Below, piece by piece: positions 23,348 to 32,554 of a DNA stretch of 64,000 nt. Source of the DNA: Citrobacter werkmanii NBRC 105721 (GTDB lineage: Bacteria; Pseudomonadota; Gammaproteobacteria; Enterobacterales; Enterobacteriaceae); contig BBMW01000005.1 of NCBI GenBank assembly GCA_000759755.1, positions 186,001-250,000 on the forward strand. The letters run 5' to 3'. The notes below the pieces were generated by a model. The model saw only the letters and a list, made by a program, of their open reading frames with translations. It was not told the origin of the DNA and did no database searches. Within the stretch, counting starts at the first letter, position 1. Every line of letters starts with the position of its first letter. The translations under genes and the position numbers were made by a program.

Positions 23348-25324
23348 TTACGGTGTAACGATGTTAAACCAGAATTCGAACTTATCCATATAGCCTAACA
23401 TAGCGTCAAGTTTCGCGCCGTCGCCGGTTATCTTCACGTCACCGCTGTCTTGCGCCTGTTTCAGCGTCACTTCCTTAAGAATGATTTTATTGAGCGTGTC
23501 GCGATTCAGCGTGATCGTGGCGTCAGCATCTTTTGCCTCGGCATTGGCGCTATGGTTTAGCACGCCATTTTCCAGCTCAAGCTTGTATTTACCGCCGTCG
23601 CTGCCAAGGTCGATGTTAAACACCGATTTGGCATCACCCGCTTTCTGCCCGTTAATATGTACCGCCAGATAGTCGAAGAACATTTCCGGCGTCATGGCGC
23701 GTACGGTATCCGGGCTGGCGGTGTTCGGGGTTGGGCCTTTAACCACACCATTACGCAGCTCTTGCGCACCGGTCAGGTAGAAGTTGCGCCACGGGCCGGA
23801 TTCAGCCTGGTATCCTAGCTGTTCCAGCGCATCAGCTTCCAGATTGCGCGCGGCCTGGTTATTGGGATCGGCAAACACCACTTTGCTCACCACCTGAGCC
23901 ACCCAGCGATAGTTACCCTGGTCATAGTCGGCTTTTGCTTTCTGCAGAATGGCATCCGCTCCACCCATATAGTCGACGAATTTCTTCGCGGCTTCTTCCG
24001 GCGGCAGTTCATCCAGCGTTGCCGGGTTGCCATCAAACCAGCCGAGATAGAGCACATAGGTCGCTTTCACATCATGACTGACGGAACCATAGTAGCCGCG
24101 GTTAGCCCAGGTATGCGCCAGCGAGTCCGGCAGTTTAAAGTTCGCGGCGATTTCATCGCGGGTCAGACCTTCGTTAGCCATGCGCAGCGTCTGGTCGTTA
24201 ATGTAACGATACAGATCCCGCTGACTTTTCAGCAGGTTCACGACTTTGTCATTACCCCAGGTTGGCCAGTGGTGCTGCGCCATCAGGATTTCTGCTTTAT
24301 CTCCCCAGCGTACAATCGCTTCGTTGATGTATTTGGACCAGGGCAACGGCTCACGAATTTTGGCCCCGCGCAGGGAGTAGGTGTTGTGCAGGGTGTGAGT
24401 GACGTCTTCAGCAGACTCAATCAGTTTCTTCTCTTCGATGTACCACAGCATTTCCGAAGGCGCTTCGGAGCCCGGGGCCAGCATGAAGTCATAGGTCAGG
24501 CCATCAATGACCTCTTTTTGCCCGTCTTTCTCAATAATATTGGTTGGCGCAATCAGGGTGACGGTTCCAGCGGAGGTTGTGGTTCCCAGTCCGGCACCAA
24601 CCTGACCTTTGGCATCAGGTTTTAGTAGATTGCCGTACATATAGCTCGCGCGACGGCTCATAACGTTGCCGGCCATGATATTCTCAGCCACCGCCGCCTC
24701 CATAAAGCCGGCAGGTGCATAAATCTTCACTTTGCCCGCTTTAACATCTGCTTCGTCAACAACGCCGCGTACGCCGCCGTAATGATCAACGTGGCTGTGT
24801 GTATAAATCACCGCGACAACGGGTTTTTGACCGCGGTTTTTAAAGTAAAGATCCATCCCGACTTTGGCCGTTTCTGCTGATACCAGCGGGTCAACAACGG
24901 TGACGCCTTCTGTACCTTCAATGATCGTCATGTTGGACAGATCGAGGTTACGGATCTGATAAACGCCTTCCGTCACTTCAAACAGTCCGCTGATGTTGAT
25001 CAACTGGGACTGACGCCACAGGCTCGGGTTTACCGTATCCGGGGCTTTATCACCTTCTTTAATGAACGCATATTGTTGCGGATTCCAGATGACATTTCCT
25101 TGCTCACCTTTGATCACATCCTGAGGAATAGGGGCGATGAAGCCTTTATGAGCATCGGTAAAGTTGGTGTTATCGGAGAAGGGCAGTTGGTTGTAGAGCG
25201 CATTGTTCGCTTGTTGCGTGGAAGCGGTTGCGTCTTTTGGCGCTTCAGCGGCAATCAGGGGAGCAGAGGCAGAGGTGAGTAACCCGGCAAGGATAAAACT
25301 TTGTGCGATTCTATTCAGTTGCAT
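23348..25324 (-). CDS. Secreted alkyl/aryl-sulfatase, metallo-beta-lactamase type (YjcS/SdsA-like)
   Basis: A 658-residue exported enzyme. The signal peptide is about residues 1-26. The metallo-beta-lactamase zinc motif is THSHVDHYGG (His176, His178, Asp180, His181), followed by the middle dimerisation domain and a C-terminal SCP2-like lipid-binding domain (about residues 530-658). The family hydrolyses primary alkyl sulfates such as dodecyl sulfate, releasing sulfate and alcohol. Length and architecture match E. coli YjcS (about 661) and Pseudomonas SdsA1. It stands alone here but near another sulfatase locus, which suggests a sulfur-scavenging theme. Confidence 0.9.
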   Translation of the reverse strand: MQLNRIAQSFILAGLLTSASAPLIAAEAPKDATASTQQANNALYNQLPFSDNTNFTDAHKGFIAPIPQDVIKGEQGNVIWNPQQYAFIKEGDKAPDTVNPSLWRQSQLINISGLFEVTEGVYQIRNLDLSNMTIIEGTEGVTVVDPLVSAETAKVGMDLYFKNRGQKPVVAVIYTHSHVDHYGGVRGVVDEADVKAGKVKIYAPAGFMEAAVAENIMAGNVMSRRASYMYGNLLKPDAKGQVGAGLGTTTSAGTVTLIAPTNIIEKDGQKEVIDGLTYDFMLAPGSEAPSEMLWYIEEKKLIESAEDVTHTLHNTYSLRGAKIREPLPWSKYINEAIVRWGDKAEILMAQHHWPTWGNDKVVNLLKSQRDLYRYINDQTLRMANEGLTRDEIAANFKLPDSLAHTWANRGYYGSVSHDVKATYVLYLGWFDGNPATLDELPPEEAAKKFVDYMGGADAILQKAKADYDQGNYRWVAQVVSKVVFADPNNQAARNLEADALEQLGYQAESGPWRNFYLTGAQELRNGVVKGPTPNTASPDTVRAMTPEMFFDYLAVHINGQKAGDAKSVFNIDLGSDGGKYKLELENGVLNHSANAEAKDADATITLNRDTLNKIILKEVTLKQAQDSGDVKITGDGAKLDAMLGYMDKFEFWFNIVTP

Positions 25325-25537
25325 CGTAAAACCTCTCTGACACTTTATAAGTACAGTTGGGGGATGCTGCTTTGACTGATTGGGGTTGGAAGAGATATTT
25401 GAGTTAGAGCAAGATTAACTATAATTCACGCAAATGATTCAGCAAGGAAGGACAGCGATTCATCCGACTGGTTTTTCAGAAGTTTTAAGAACACGGTGAA
25501 GGATGGAAAGCATGAGTTGCCATCCGTTAGCAGACAA

Positions 25538-26110
25538 TTATTCACATGCGGTAATGCGTCTTCCGCTGGAGACAAACGTTCCGCCCCCAAGATGATGAAA
25601 TGTAGTGAGCTGGTCATCATCAAACTGCCATCGTCCTTCCACGAAGGCTCTCTCATCAGCGGCCGCCGAGACCACTTCCCCAAACAGGGTGTCATACTTT
25701 TCCTGCGCCGCCGTTGCAGGCAGTAGACGGCATTCCATCCATGCCAGGCATTTTGCTTCTATGAGCGGTAACCCCAGCACTGGTCCTTGCACCACAGGAA
25801 TGCCGTAGCAGTTGAATTTATCTTCCACACGGCCGGAAACGCTGCCAACGGCCCAGGTCCAGTTGGCGGCGGCAACTCCCGGAATAACGATGCCAAACAT
25901 GCCGCTGCGTTCAATTAGCTCACGTGACCAGGCTGTCTTGTCGACAACAATCGCGATACGCGGTGGTTCAAACCCAACGGGCATCGACCATGCTGCAGCC
26001 ATCACGTTCCGCCGCTCTGTATGATCGTCTCGACTGGTGATTAAAATGGTCGGGCCGTGATTTAGCAGTCGACTGGCATGTTTTAGTTCGAGAGGACGAA
26101 AATGGCTCAT
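25538..26110 (-). CDS. Flavin reductase-like FMN-binding split-barrel protein
   Basis: A 190-residue protein of the flavin reductase family. The start (ASRLLNHGPTILITSRD, with NVMAAAWSMPVGFEPPRIAIVV) and TAWSRELIERSGMFGIVIPG are typical of the FMN-binding split barrel. It may supply reduced FMN to flavin monooxygenases such as those at 11187 and 13332, though it is not linked to them; some family members have other roles. A 213-bp stretch without a gene separates it from the alkylsulfatase promoter side. Confidence 0.82.
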   Translation of the reverse strand: MSHFRPLELKHASRLLNHGPTILITSRDDHTERRNVMAAAWSMPVGFEPPRIAIVVDKTAWSRELIERSGMFGIVIPGVAAANWTWAVGSVSGRVEDKFNCYGIPVVQGPVLGLPLIEAKCLAWMECRLLPATAAQEKYDTLFGEVVSAAADERAFVEGRWQFDDDQLTTFHHLGGGTFVSSGRRITACE

Positions 26111-26178
26111 AGCGATACCCTTTGCTGTGCGATTGGGGGCGCTTGCATTGCGACAACGCTCCCATTAGCAAAACTTTA

Positions 26179-27336
26179 TCATTTGTTAATGGCTATTTTG
26201 TCATTAATCGACATGATGTAGTCCAGAGGTACATCATGCCGGGCAAGTTCTACAAACGCATTAAGATAAGGCACCATATTGGCGAACATTATTTGATAGC
26301 CCTGGCAAAACCAGGAAATTCTGGCACCTGTGCCGGGGGTTATTCTGTGTTTCGGGCAACCACCATTGCATAACGGCTTGTAGATACAGTGTAGACATTC
26401 ATTTGCCAGAAGCTGTTTTTGCGTGGTTAATTGTGTGCTCTCCAGTAAAGATAACTCTGCGTTTGCTATATTTCCCAGCTTAAACTCGGGCCAGACAAAG
26501 TGGTCACATTCATAGATGTCGCCGTTGGATTCCAGCACAAAGTTGTTCCGGCATGCTTCCTGGAAGATACAGCTGGTGTGCCCATTGCCGAGCACTCGAC
26601 TAAGGGTACTTTCAAACTGACGAATAAAGACCTTGCCAACGTCTTCTTTTACCCATTCATTAAAAATAGCCGACATGAAATGCCCGTAATCCGCAGGGGG
26701 TACCGTGAAATCAATCAGATGGAAAGTATCTTTCGATAAGTCAAAATGGATATTGGGTTCGCTGGTCTCAAGCAGTTCAATAAATTGCATATGTTGACTG
26801 CCAATCGATTTCAAAAAACGATAAACATCAAGGGGATGATGAACATTGTGGTTGTTCACGACAGTTAACGTATTGAATTGGATATCATGTTTTTTCAACA
26901 AGTTAATTGCTGACATGACTTTATCAAATGTCCCTTTACCAGAGCGGTTCGTACGATAACGATCATGTAATGTCTGCGGACCATCAATAGAAATGCCAAC
27001 CAAAAAATCATGTTGTTTGAGGAACTGACACCACTCATCATTAAGCAAAATACCGTTGGTCTGTAGGGCATTATGTATTTTTTTGTGGCCCGCAAACTGC
27101 TGCTGGTAAGCGACTGCCGCCTGGAAGAAGTCGAGACCCGCCAGGGTTGGTTCACCGCCTTGCCAGGTAAAATAGACTTCTTTTTCACCCGAGTTGATGT
27201 AAGCCTCAATGAAATTTTTCAACGTGTGATCGGTCATCTGAGGCTGATGAGAAAACTGTTCTGCTTTATCCAAATAGAAACAGTACTCACACTTGAGATT
27301 ACATTGATAACTGGTTGGTTTGGCAGTGATATGCAT
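26179..27336 (-). CDS. Anaerobic sulfatase-maturating enzyme (radical SAM/SPASM)
   Basis: A 385-residue radical SAM enzyme. The CxxxCxxC cluster motif is Cys12, Cys16, Cys19 (CNLKCEYC). C-terminal SPASM cysteines follow in [20 protein letters not shown] and [16 protein letters not shown]. It oxidises an active-site Ser or Cys of sulfatases to formylglycine without oxygen. It lies 61 bp after the arylsulfatase gene on the same strand, the partner it presumably activates, as in Klebsiella atsAB. Paralogues include AslB and YdeM. Confidence 0.93.
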   Translation of the reverse strand: MHITAKPTSYQCNLKCEYCFYLDKAEQFSHQPQMTDHTLKNFIEAYINSGEKEVYFTWQGGEPTLAGLDFFQAAVAYQQQFAGHKKIHNALQTNGILLNDEWCQFLKQHDFLVGISIDGPQTLHDRYRTNRSGKGTFDKVMSAINLLKKHDIQFNTLTVVNNHNVHHPLDVYRFLKSIGSQHMQFIELLETSEPNIHFDLSKDTFHLIDFTVPPADYGHFMSAIFNEWVKEDVGKVFIRQFESTLSRVLGNGHTSCIFQEACRNNFVLESNGDIYECDHFVWPEFKLGNIANAELSLLESTQLTTQKQLLANECLHCIYKPLCNGGCPKHRITPGTGARISWFCQGYQIMFANMVPYLNAFVELARHDVPLDYIMSINDKIAINK

Positions 27337-27356
27337 AATTTTTCTCTGAAAATTAA

Positions 27357-27379
27357 GACGGCAAGGGTACCCTGCCGTC
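27357..27379 (-). promoter_or_regulatory. Hairpin between sulfatase and maturase genes
   Basis: GACGGCA and TGCCGTC form a 7-bp stem, with an inner AGGGTACCC loop that can partly pair. On the minus strand a short T-rich stretch (CTTAATTTTC) follows. It may lower maturase expression relative to the sulfatase or stabilise the upstream message. Confidence 0.5.
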
Positions 27380-27397
27380 GTGAGAACAAGCGGATGA

Positions 27398-29092
27398 TTA
27401 TTGTTCGCTATTTAGGGCATTTTTGATGTTGTTGAATTTTTCTTGATTAACCTGGCTCAAAGGTGGTTTGCTTTCCTTGATAAAATTCTTCACAACACTC
27501 TGCATTTTTTTGACCACATCAGGATGCTGAACGGCCAGATTATCTTTCTGCTGTAAATCGTTTAGCTTATACAGGCCCAGTTGCTTATTTTCGAAGGTGT
27601 AAACCAGAGAATAGTCATTACTACGCACTGTGTATGAGAATTGACTCAAATCTTCAGTATTAGGGTTGTTGGGATAATCATTGGATTCTTTACGAACATA
27701 TTTATGGTAGTTATCCCAGAAAGGGATATTTTTCTCATCAAACCAATGGGAATAGGAAGTGACCCAGGTCAGATAATCATGTGGTGAACCGCTGTTATTT
27801 TTTGTCAGATAAGGCAGTAGCGATGTACCATCAAGTTTCAAATTTTGCGGGATGGTTATTTTCGCAGCGTCCAGAACGGTGGGGTAGAAATCCATCGCTG
27901 AGATAAGTTTGCCATAGTTGCCAGTATGCAGTTTCCCTTTCCACCACATAAACATTGGCGTGTGTGTTCCTCCAGGATAAGTTTGGCTCTTATATCCTTT
28001 TTGATCGCCATTCAGCGGGAGTGGTCCATCAATAACAGCACCGTTATCTGAAGTGAAGAGAATAATGGTGTTATCGTACTGTCCTGTTTCTTTAAGTTTT
28101 TCCAGCACCCGTTTCACGCCCTGGTCGACGGAATAAACAGCGGCATAAAAATTATCTGCTGTCTGACTGCCGGTATTGAACATTTTCTGATACTGCTCTG
28201 GCGCCGGGTTATCATTGGGTAGATGCGGCGCATTGTAAGCCAGATACAACATGAAAGGTTGATCTAACGTTTTGGCTCTGTCGATAGTCGCAATGGCTTC
28301 ATCGGTCAGCTGATCGCTAATATAGCCTTTGGGCTGAATATGTTCACGATTACGGAAAAGAGAGGGGGAGTTATAATACGCCACACCCGCCGCATGGAAT
28401 CCCATAAAGTAATTAAAGCCACGGTTTTGTGGTTGCCATTCCTCAGCTGAATATGTTGTATAATTATCGTGATAATCGCGAGTTTGTTTATCTTCAGCAA
28501 CCGGCACATTGCTAATTTTCGACAAGTGCCATTTGCCAATTGCGGCGGTATAGTAACCGTGATTTTGAAACAATTCCGGCAGGAATGTTTCACTCAATGG
28601 AATACCATCTTGCGCATCAGTATTTGAATATACGCCAAAACGTGCAGGTGAACGACCGGTCATAATAGCCGCACGAGATGGACCAGACACGCCGTGTGCG
28701 ACATATCCATTCGTAAAGCGAACGCCTTCATCCATTAATGAGAGTAATGTTGGCGTCGAGTTTTTCGCCGCTTCGATCGCTTTATCAATACCAATTTTAT
28801 AGGTGTCGACGACCTCACGGTTTTCCATCGATTTGGGGTTAAATGAACGTTGATCAAACGGTAACTGTCCGTATCCCAGATCGTCCATAGTCAGAATAAT
28901 AACGTTAGGCTTTCCTTTGGTACTGTATTCAGTAGGCGTAAAATCAGAAAATGCGACATTCGTTTTAGTTGCTTTCAGTTTCACGTTATCCGCATAGGCA
29001 GGAGATGCCAGTATACCTGAAGCCAGTATTGCGGAAACGGAGGCCGCAACCGCGCCCTTGCGTGACAAAAGTCTCATAAATCTCAATTCCAT
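27398..29092 (-). CDS. Ser-type arylsulfatase, exported
   Basis: A 564-residue sulfatase. A signal peptide ends near SPAYA. The N-terminal metal site is seen as [14 protein letters not shown], the modification motif as [14 protein letters not shown] and a later metal pair as LFTSDNGAV. The residue converted to formylglycine is Ser136 (Ser-x-Pro-Ser-Arg), so this is the serine type, which needs the radical-SAM maturase encoded next. It should act in the periplasm and release sulfate from sulfate esters. An alternative start at 29077 (MRLLSRKG) gives a better-looking signal peptide; neither start has a clear ribosome-binding site. Confidence 0.92.
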   Translation of the reverse strand: MELRFMRLLSRKGAVAASVSAILASGILASPAYADNVKLKATKTNVAFSDFTPTEYSTKGKPNVIILTMDDLGYGQLPFDQRSFNPKSMENREVVDTYKIGIDKAIEAAKNSTPTLLSLMDEGVRFTNGYVAHGVSGPSRAAIMTGRSPARFGVYSNTDAQDGIPLSETFLPELFQNHGYYTAAIGKWHLSKISNVPVAEDKQTRDYHDNYTTYSAEEWQPQNRGFNYFMGFHAAGVAYYNSPSLFRNREHIQPKGYISDQLTDEAIATIDRAKTLDQPFMLYLAYNAPHLPNDNPAPEQYQKMFNTGSQTADNFYAAVYSVDQGVKRVLEKLKETGQYDNTIILFTSDNGAVIDGPLPLNGDQKGYKSQTYPGGTHTPMFMWWKGKLHTGNYGKLISAMDFYPTVLDAAKITIPQNLKLDGTSLLPYLTKNNSGSPHDYLTWVTSYSHWFDEKNIPFWDNYHKYVRKESNDYPNNPNTEDLSQFSYTVRSNDYSLVYTFENKQLGLYKLNDLQQKDNLAVQHPDVVKKMQSVVKNFIKESKPPLSQVNQEKFNNIKNALNSEQ

Positions 29093-29285
29093 ATGTTTTA
29101 TAGGGATTGTTATTTTGCTGTAGAAAATAAGATGAAAAAATGAATCAGCTCACAAAATAGCCTGCGTGTAAAAATAAGACCCGATAGTGAGTCATTAAGC
29201 TAAAACCGAGCTAAATAAATTGCTTCATCGGGAATGACACTATACTGTCGCCATCAAAGTGCAGAAACTAACTCACAGGATCCGT

Positions 29286-30131
29286 ATGACGCCTTTTTTA
29301 AACGCTTATTTTGCCCGTATTGGCTGGTCAGGTTCGGCTAACGCCAACATTGAAACCCTGCGAGCGCTGCATTTACTGCACAACAGCGCCATTCCTTTTG
29401 AAAATCTCGATGTGCTGCTGCCACGCGAAATGCAACTCGACGACGCATCGCTGGAAGAGAAGCTGGTGACGGCGCGTCGCGGCGGTTATTGTTTTGAGCA
29501 AAATGGGTTATTTGAGCGGGCGCTCCGCGAAATCGGTTTTACCGTCCGCAGTTTACTTGGACGTGTGGTGCTGGCAAATCCGTCAAGCCTACCGCCACGC
29601 ACGCATCGTCTGCTGCTGGTTGAGCTACAGGGAGAACAGTGGATCGCTGACGTCGGATTTGGTGGGCAAACGCTGACCGCACCGATTCGTCTGCAGGCAG
29701 ATGTTTCACAGCACACACCACACGGGGAGTATCGTCTGATTCAGGACGGTGAAGACTGGATTTTGCAGTTCCGTCATCACGAACACTGGCAATCAATGTA
29801 CCGTTTTGACCTGGTTATGCAGCATCAGAGCGATTATCTGATGGGCAACTTCTGGTCGGCGCATTGGCCGCAGTCGCATTTTCGTCATCATCTGCTGATG
29901 TGTCGTCATCTGCCAGGCGGCGGTAAATTTACGTTAACCAATTTTCATTTTACCCATTATCAGGATGGCCATGCGGTAGAGCAGATTAATCTGCCCGACG
30001 TCGCCAGCCTGTACGCCTTATTGCAGGCGCGGTTTGGATTGGGCGTTGATGATGTGAAGCATGGATTTACTGAAGCAGAATTGGCGACGGTAATGGCGGC
30101 GTTTGATACGCACCCGGAAGCGGGGAAATAA
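29286..30131 (+). CDS. nhoA: Arylamine N-acetyltransferase NhoA
   Basis: A 281-residue enzyme equal in length to E. coli NhoA. It transfers acetyl from acetyl-CoA to arylamines and O-acetylates N-hydroxyarylamines. The catalytic Cys-His-Asp triad is visible as Cys69 in RRGGYCFEQNG, His107 in PPRTHRLLLV and Asp122 in WIADVGFGG. I chose the ATG at 29286 (MTPFLNAYFARIGW) with AGGA just upstream; an in-frame start at 29259 adds nine residues absent from the family. Confidence 0.94.
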   Translation: MTPFLNAYFARIGWSGSANANIETLRALHLLHNSAIPFENLDVLLPREMQLDDASLEEKLVTARRGGYCFEQNGLFERALREIGFTVRSLLGRVVLANPSSLPPRTHRLLLVELQGEQWIADVGFGGQTLTAPIRLQADVSQHTPHGEYRLIQDGEDWILQFRHHEHWQSMYRFDLVMQHQSDYLMGNFWSAHWPQSHFRHHLLMCRHLPGGGKFTLTNFHFTHYQDGHAVEQINLPDVASLYALLQARFGLGVDDVKHGFTEAELATVMAAFDTHPEAGK

Positions 30132-30147
30132 CGCCATCGGGAATAGT

Positions 30148-30177
30148 GCCGGATGCGGCGTAATCGTCTTATCCGGC
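30148..30177. repeat. REP element between nhoA and yddE
   Basis: GCCGGAT (30148-30154) and ATCCGGC (30171-30177) flank GCGGCGTAATCGTCTT, the classic enterobacterial REP layout, in the gap between convergent genes. Confidence 0.8.
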
Positions 30178-30190
30178 CCACAGGAATAGA

Positions 30191-31084
30191 TTAAAAATCT
30201 ATTGCCCACTCAGCATGAAACAGGATCACCGCCGAACCGGTAATGGTGACTTTTTCCGGCTGGTTATCACGAATAGCGACCGTCACATCAACTATACCAT
30301 CACGACCCAGCGCGCGGCCCTGATGCCCCTGAACACGTAACGTTTTGCCATCATGCGCCATCAGCCGGTGGTGAACCAGCCACGCGCCCATCGGCCCGTT
30401 GGCATTGCCCGTGACTGGATCTTCCACAATACCAATTGCGGGAGAAAACATGCGTCCATCGGTGGCGTTTTCGCCCTTTCGGATTTGAAAAGGGAAGAAA
30501 CCGTTACAGCCAATTTGTTGGCTGATTGTCGCCAGCGCCTGCAAATCTGGTGAAAGGGCGTCCAGGTCTACCTCAGGCTTTAGCGGAATCATCACTTTCG
30601 AATGGCCGGTGGTGGCAACCTGGATCGGCAGCCCTGGCAGCATATCGTCTTCGCTCAGATGCAGCGCGCGGATAATTGCAGTACGAACAGCGCCTTCCAG
30701 CGGAGGCTCAAATCCAGGTATTCCTTGCTCAAGGCTAATACGATAGTCATCCCCGATGGCTTCGATATCCACCCGATGACGTCCGGCCAGCGAGGTTTGC
30801 CAGACGGTAGTGTTGCCCAGCCCCAGCACATTGGCCCGCACATAGTGCGCCGCGACGGTAGCATGTCCACAGATGGGGACTTCGACCGTCGGTGTGAAAT
30901 AGCGGATGTGTACATCGCTATCGTTGCTGGTCAGCAGGAATGCGGTTTCCGAATGACGCAGCTCGCGGGCAATCAGCTGCATCTGCGCTTCGCTCAGTCC
31001 GTCAGCATGCAGCACCACTCCCGCTGAATTGCCGCGAAAGGGGACCGAGGTAAAGGCATCGACGTGGTAAACCTGTGGTTTCAT
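30191..31084 (-). CDS. yddE: PhzF-family isomerase YddE
   Basis: A 297-residue protein with the two-lobed diaminopimelate-epimerase fold. PhzF signatures are YHVDAFTSVPFRGNSAGVVL at the start and PVTGNANGPMGAWLV in the second lobe. The catalytic Glu45 of PhzF aligns with the RHSETAFLL segment. Length and sequence match E. coli YddE, whose structure is known but whose substrate is not. It is convergent with nhoA, with a REP element between. Confidence 0.93.
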   Translation of the reverse strand: MKPQVYHVDAFTSVPFRGNSAGVVLHADGLSEAQMQLIARELRHSETAFLLTSNDSDVHIRYFTPTVEVPICGHATVAAHYVRANVLGLGNTTVWQTSLAGRHRVDIEAIGDDYRISLEQGIPGFEPPLEGAVRTAIIRALHLSEDDMLPGLPIQVATTGHSKVMIPLKPEVDLDALSPDLQALATISQQIGCNGFFPFQIRKGENATDGRMFSPAIGIVEDPVTGNANGPMGAWLVHHRLMAHDGKTLRVQGHQGRALGRDGIVDVTVAIRDNQPEKVTITGSAVILFHAEWAIDF

Positions 31085-31145
31085 TAGCGTTCTCCCTGGA
31101 ATGGAGAAGCATCATAGCGTACAAAAAGCGGGATAGCGATGCAGA

Positions 31146-31169
31146 CCTGGTGGCGCTTAGGCCACCAGG
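31146..31169. repeat. Inverted repeat after narV
   Basis: CCTGGTGGC and GCCACCAGG form a perfect 9-bp stem with a GCTTAG loop, 12 bp past the end of narV. No T-run follows on the minus strand, so it is more likely an RNA-protecting REP-like stem than a terminator. Confidence 0.6.
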
Positions 31170-31181
31170 CATCAGAGGCAA

Positions 31182-31862
31182 TTAGCGGCGCGAGCGCACA
31201 ATTTGATAGCGGCGGGTGAAGTACTCAAACGGCGCACTCCACACGTGGACCAGACGTGTGAACGGAAACAGTAAGAATATCGTCATGCCTAACACCAGAT
31301 GAGCACGGAATATCGGCGCCACGCCATCCAGATGCGCAGATGCGCCGCCCTGGAAGGTCACCACCGACTGCGCCCAACCGACCAGTTTCAGCATTTCACT
31401 GCCGTCAGGATGTTGTGCGGAGAACGGAATAGTGGTTAAACCGAGAATGCATTGAACCAGCAGAATGCACAGGATCAGAATATCGGCGGTGGATGATGTT
31501 GCGCGAATGCGTGGATTAGTCAGACGGCGCACCAGCAAACCCGCGCCCCCAACCAGCGTTAACACGCCGCAGACACCGCCGAGAATCATTGCCATTTGCT
31601 GTTTCACCGCAATCGGCAGGAACCAGGCGTACATCCAGTGCGGTGTCAGCATACCAAACAGGTGACCGAAAAAAATCCCCAGAATGCCGATATGGAACAA
31701 GTTTGACCATAACACCATGCCGCGTTTGTCCAGCATTTGACTGGAAGAGGCGCGCCAGGTGTATTGCCCGTAGTCGTAACGCAACCAACTGCCGAGAATA
31801 AACACCGTGCCGCACAGATACGGGTAGATATCGTAAAAGAAGACGTTCAGATACTGTATCAT
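31182..31862 (-). CDS. narV: Nitrate reductase Z gamma subunit NarV (cytochrome b)
   Basis: A 226-residue membrane subunit with five helices. His residues in the hydrophobic segments (such as [18 protein letters not shown] and [10 protein letters not shown]) ligate the two b hemes. It takes electrons from the quinol pool and anchors NarZY to the inner membrane. It is the last gene of narZYWV and overlaps narW by 4 bp. The length equals that of E. coli NarV. Confidence 0.95.
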   Translation of the reverse strand: MIQYLNVFFYDIYPYLCGTVFILGSWLRYDYGQYTWRASSSQMLDKRGMVLWSNLFHIGILGIFFGHLFGMLTPHWMYAWFLPIAVKQQMAMILGGVCGVLTLVGGAGLLVRRLTNPRIRATSSTADILILCILLVQCILGLTTIPFSAQHPDGSEMLKLVGWAQSVVTFQGGASAHLDGVAPIFRAHLVLGMTIFLLFPFTRLVHVWSAPFEYFTRRYQIVRSRR

Positions 31863-32554
31863 TTCGGACCTCCCGCGCTGACGTCGACGTACTGCGGCGC
31901 CACGTCCTGGCTAAAGCGTCGTTGATAGTTTTGTAACGGTGAACTGTCACAAGCGGTGGCGTTATCCTCGATAAACTTCACCTGTTCCTCTTCCCAGACT
32001 GCATCCAGCGCCTGACGGGTATCGTCACGTGTTTCTGCGGCAACCTGTTTGGTGACACTGTCACTTGAAAGAGGGCTTCCGGCAAGCAGCAGCAGGGCGT
32101 CAAACAGTTGATACCACGGCGTATCGCGCTGTTTTAAGCGCCCGCCCAGCAAAGCCAGAATCGGGGCAACGTTCTGCAGTCCTTCTTTGGCCTGGTCCTC
32201 CGGCAGCACGCTTAAATACTCCAGATACAACGGTAGATGATCCGGCAGCTCGCGGCAGTTAAGCTGGAGCCCGACCTTTTCATACTGCGCCAGCAGATCA
32301 ACCATCGCCTGGCCGCGGTCACGTGACTCGGCATGGACATGTTCGAATAGCAACAGTGAGGTGGCGCGCCCCCGATCAAACACCTCACACCATTCGGCTT
32401 GCTTATCCAGTAATGGGGCATTGAGTAGTCCCCGGCTAAATTCGGTAAGCATTGGGGCATCGCTGGACACCAGCGCCAGCGCGTCGTCTTTACACTCCCA
32501 CAGCAACTCGTCCGGATATTCCAGCAGCAGTCCGATAATCTTCAGAATTTGCAT
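31859..32554 (-). CDS. narW: Nitrate reductase molybdenum cofactor assembly chaperone NarW
   Basis: A 231-residue cytosolic NarJ-type chaperone ([19 protein letters not shown]; all helical). It binds the NarZ apoprotein so that molybdenum cofactor and iron-sulfur clusters are inserted before membrane docking, and is not part of the final enzyme. It starts at the last base of narY (TGA/ATG overlap) and overlaps narV, so translation of the operon is coupled throughout. Confidence 0.94.
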   Translation of the reverse strand: MQILKIIGLLLEYPDELLWECKDDALALVSSDAPMLTEFSRGLLNAPLLDKQAEWCEVFDRGRATSLLLFEHVHAESRDRGQAMVDLLAQYEKVGLQLNCRELPDHLPLYLEYLSVLPEDQAKEGLQNVAPILALLGGRLKQRDTPWYQLFDALLLLAGSPLSSDSVTKQVAAETRDDTRQALDAVWEEEQVKFIEDNATACDSSPLQNYQRRFSQDVAPQYVDVSAGGPK

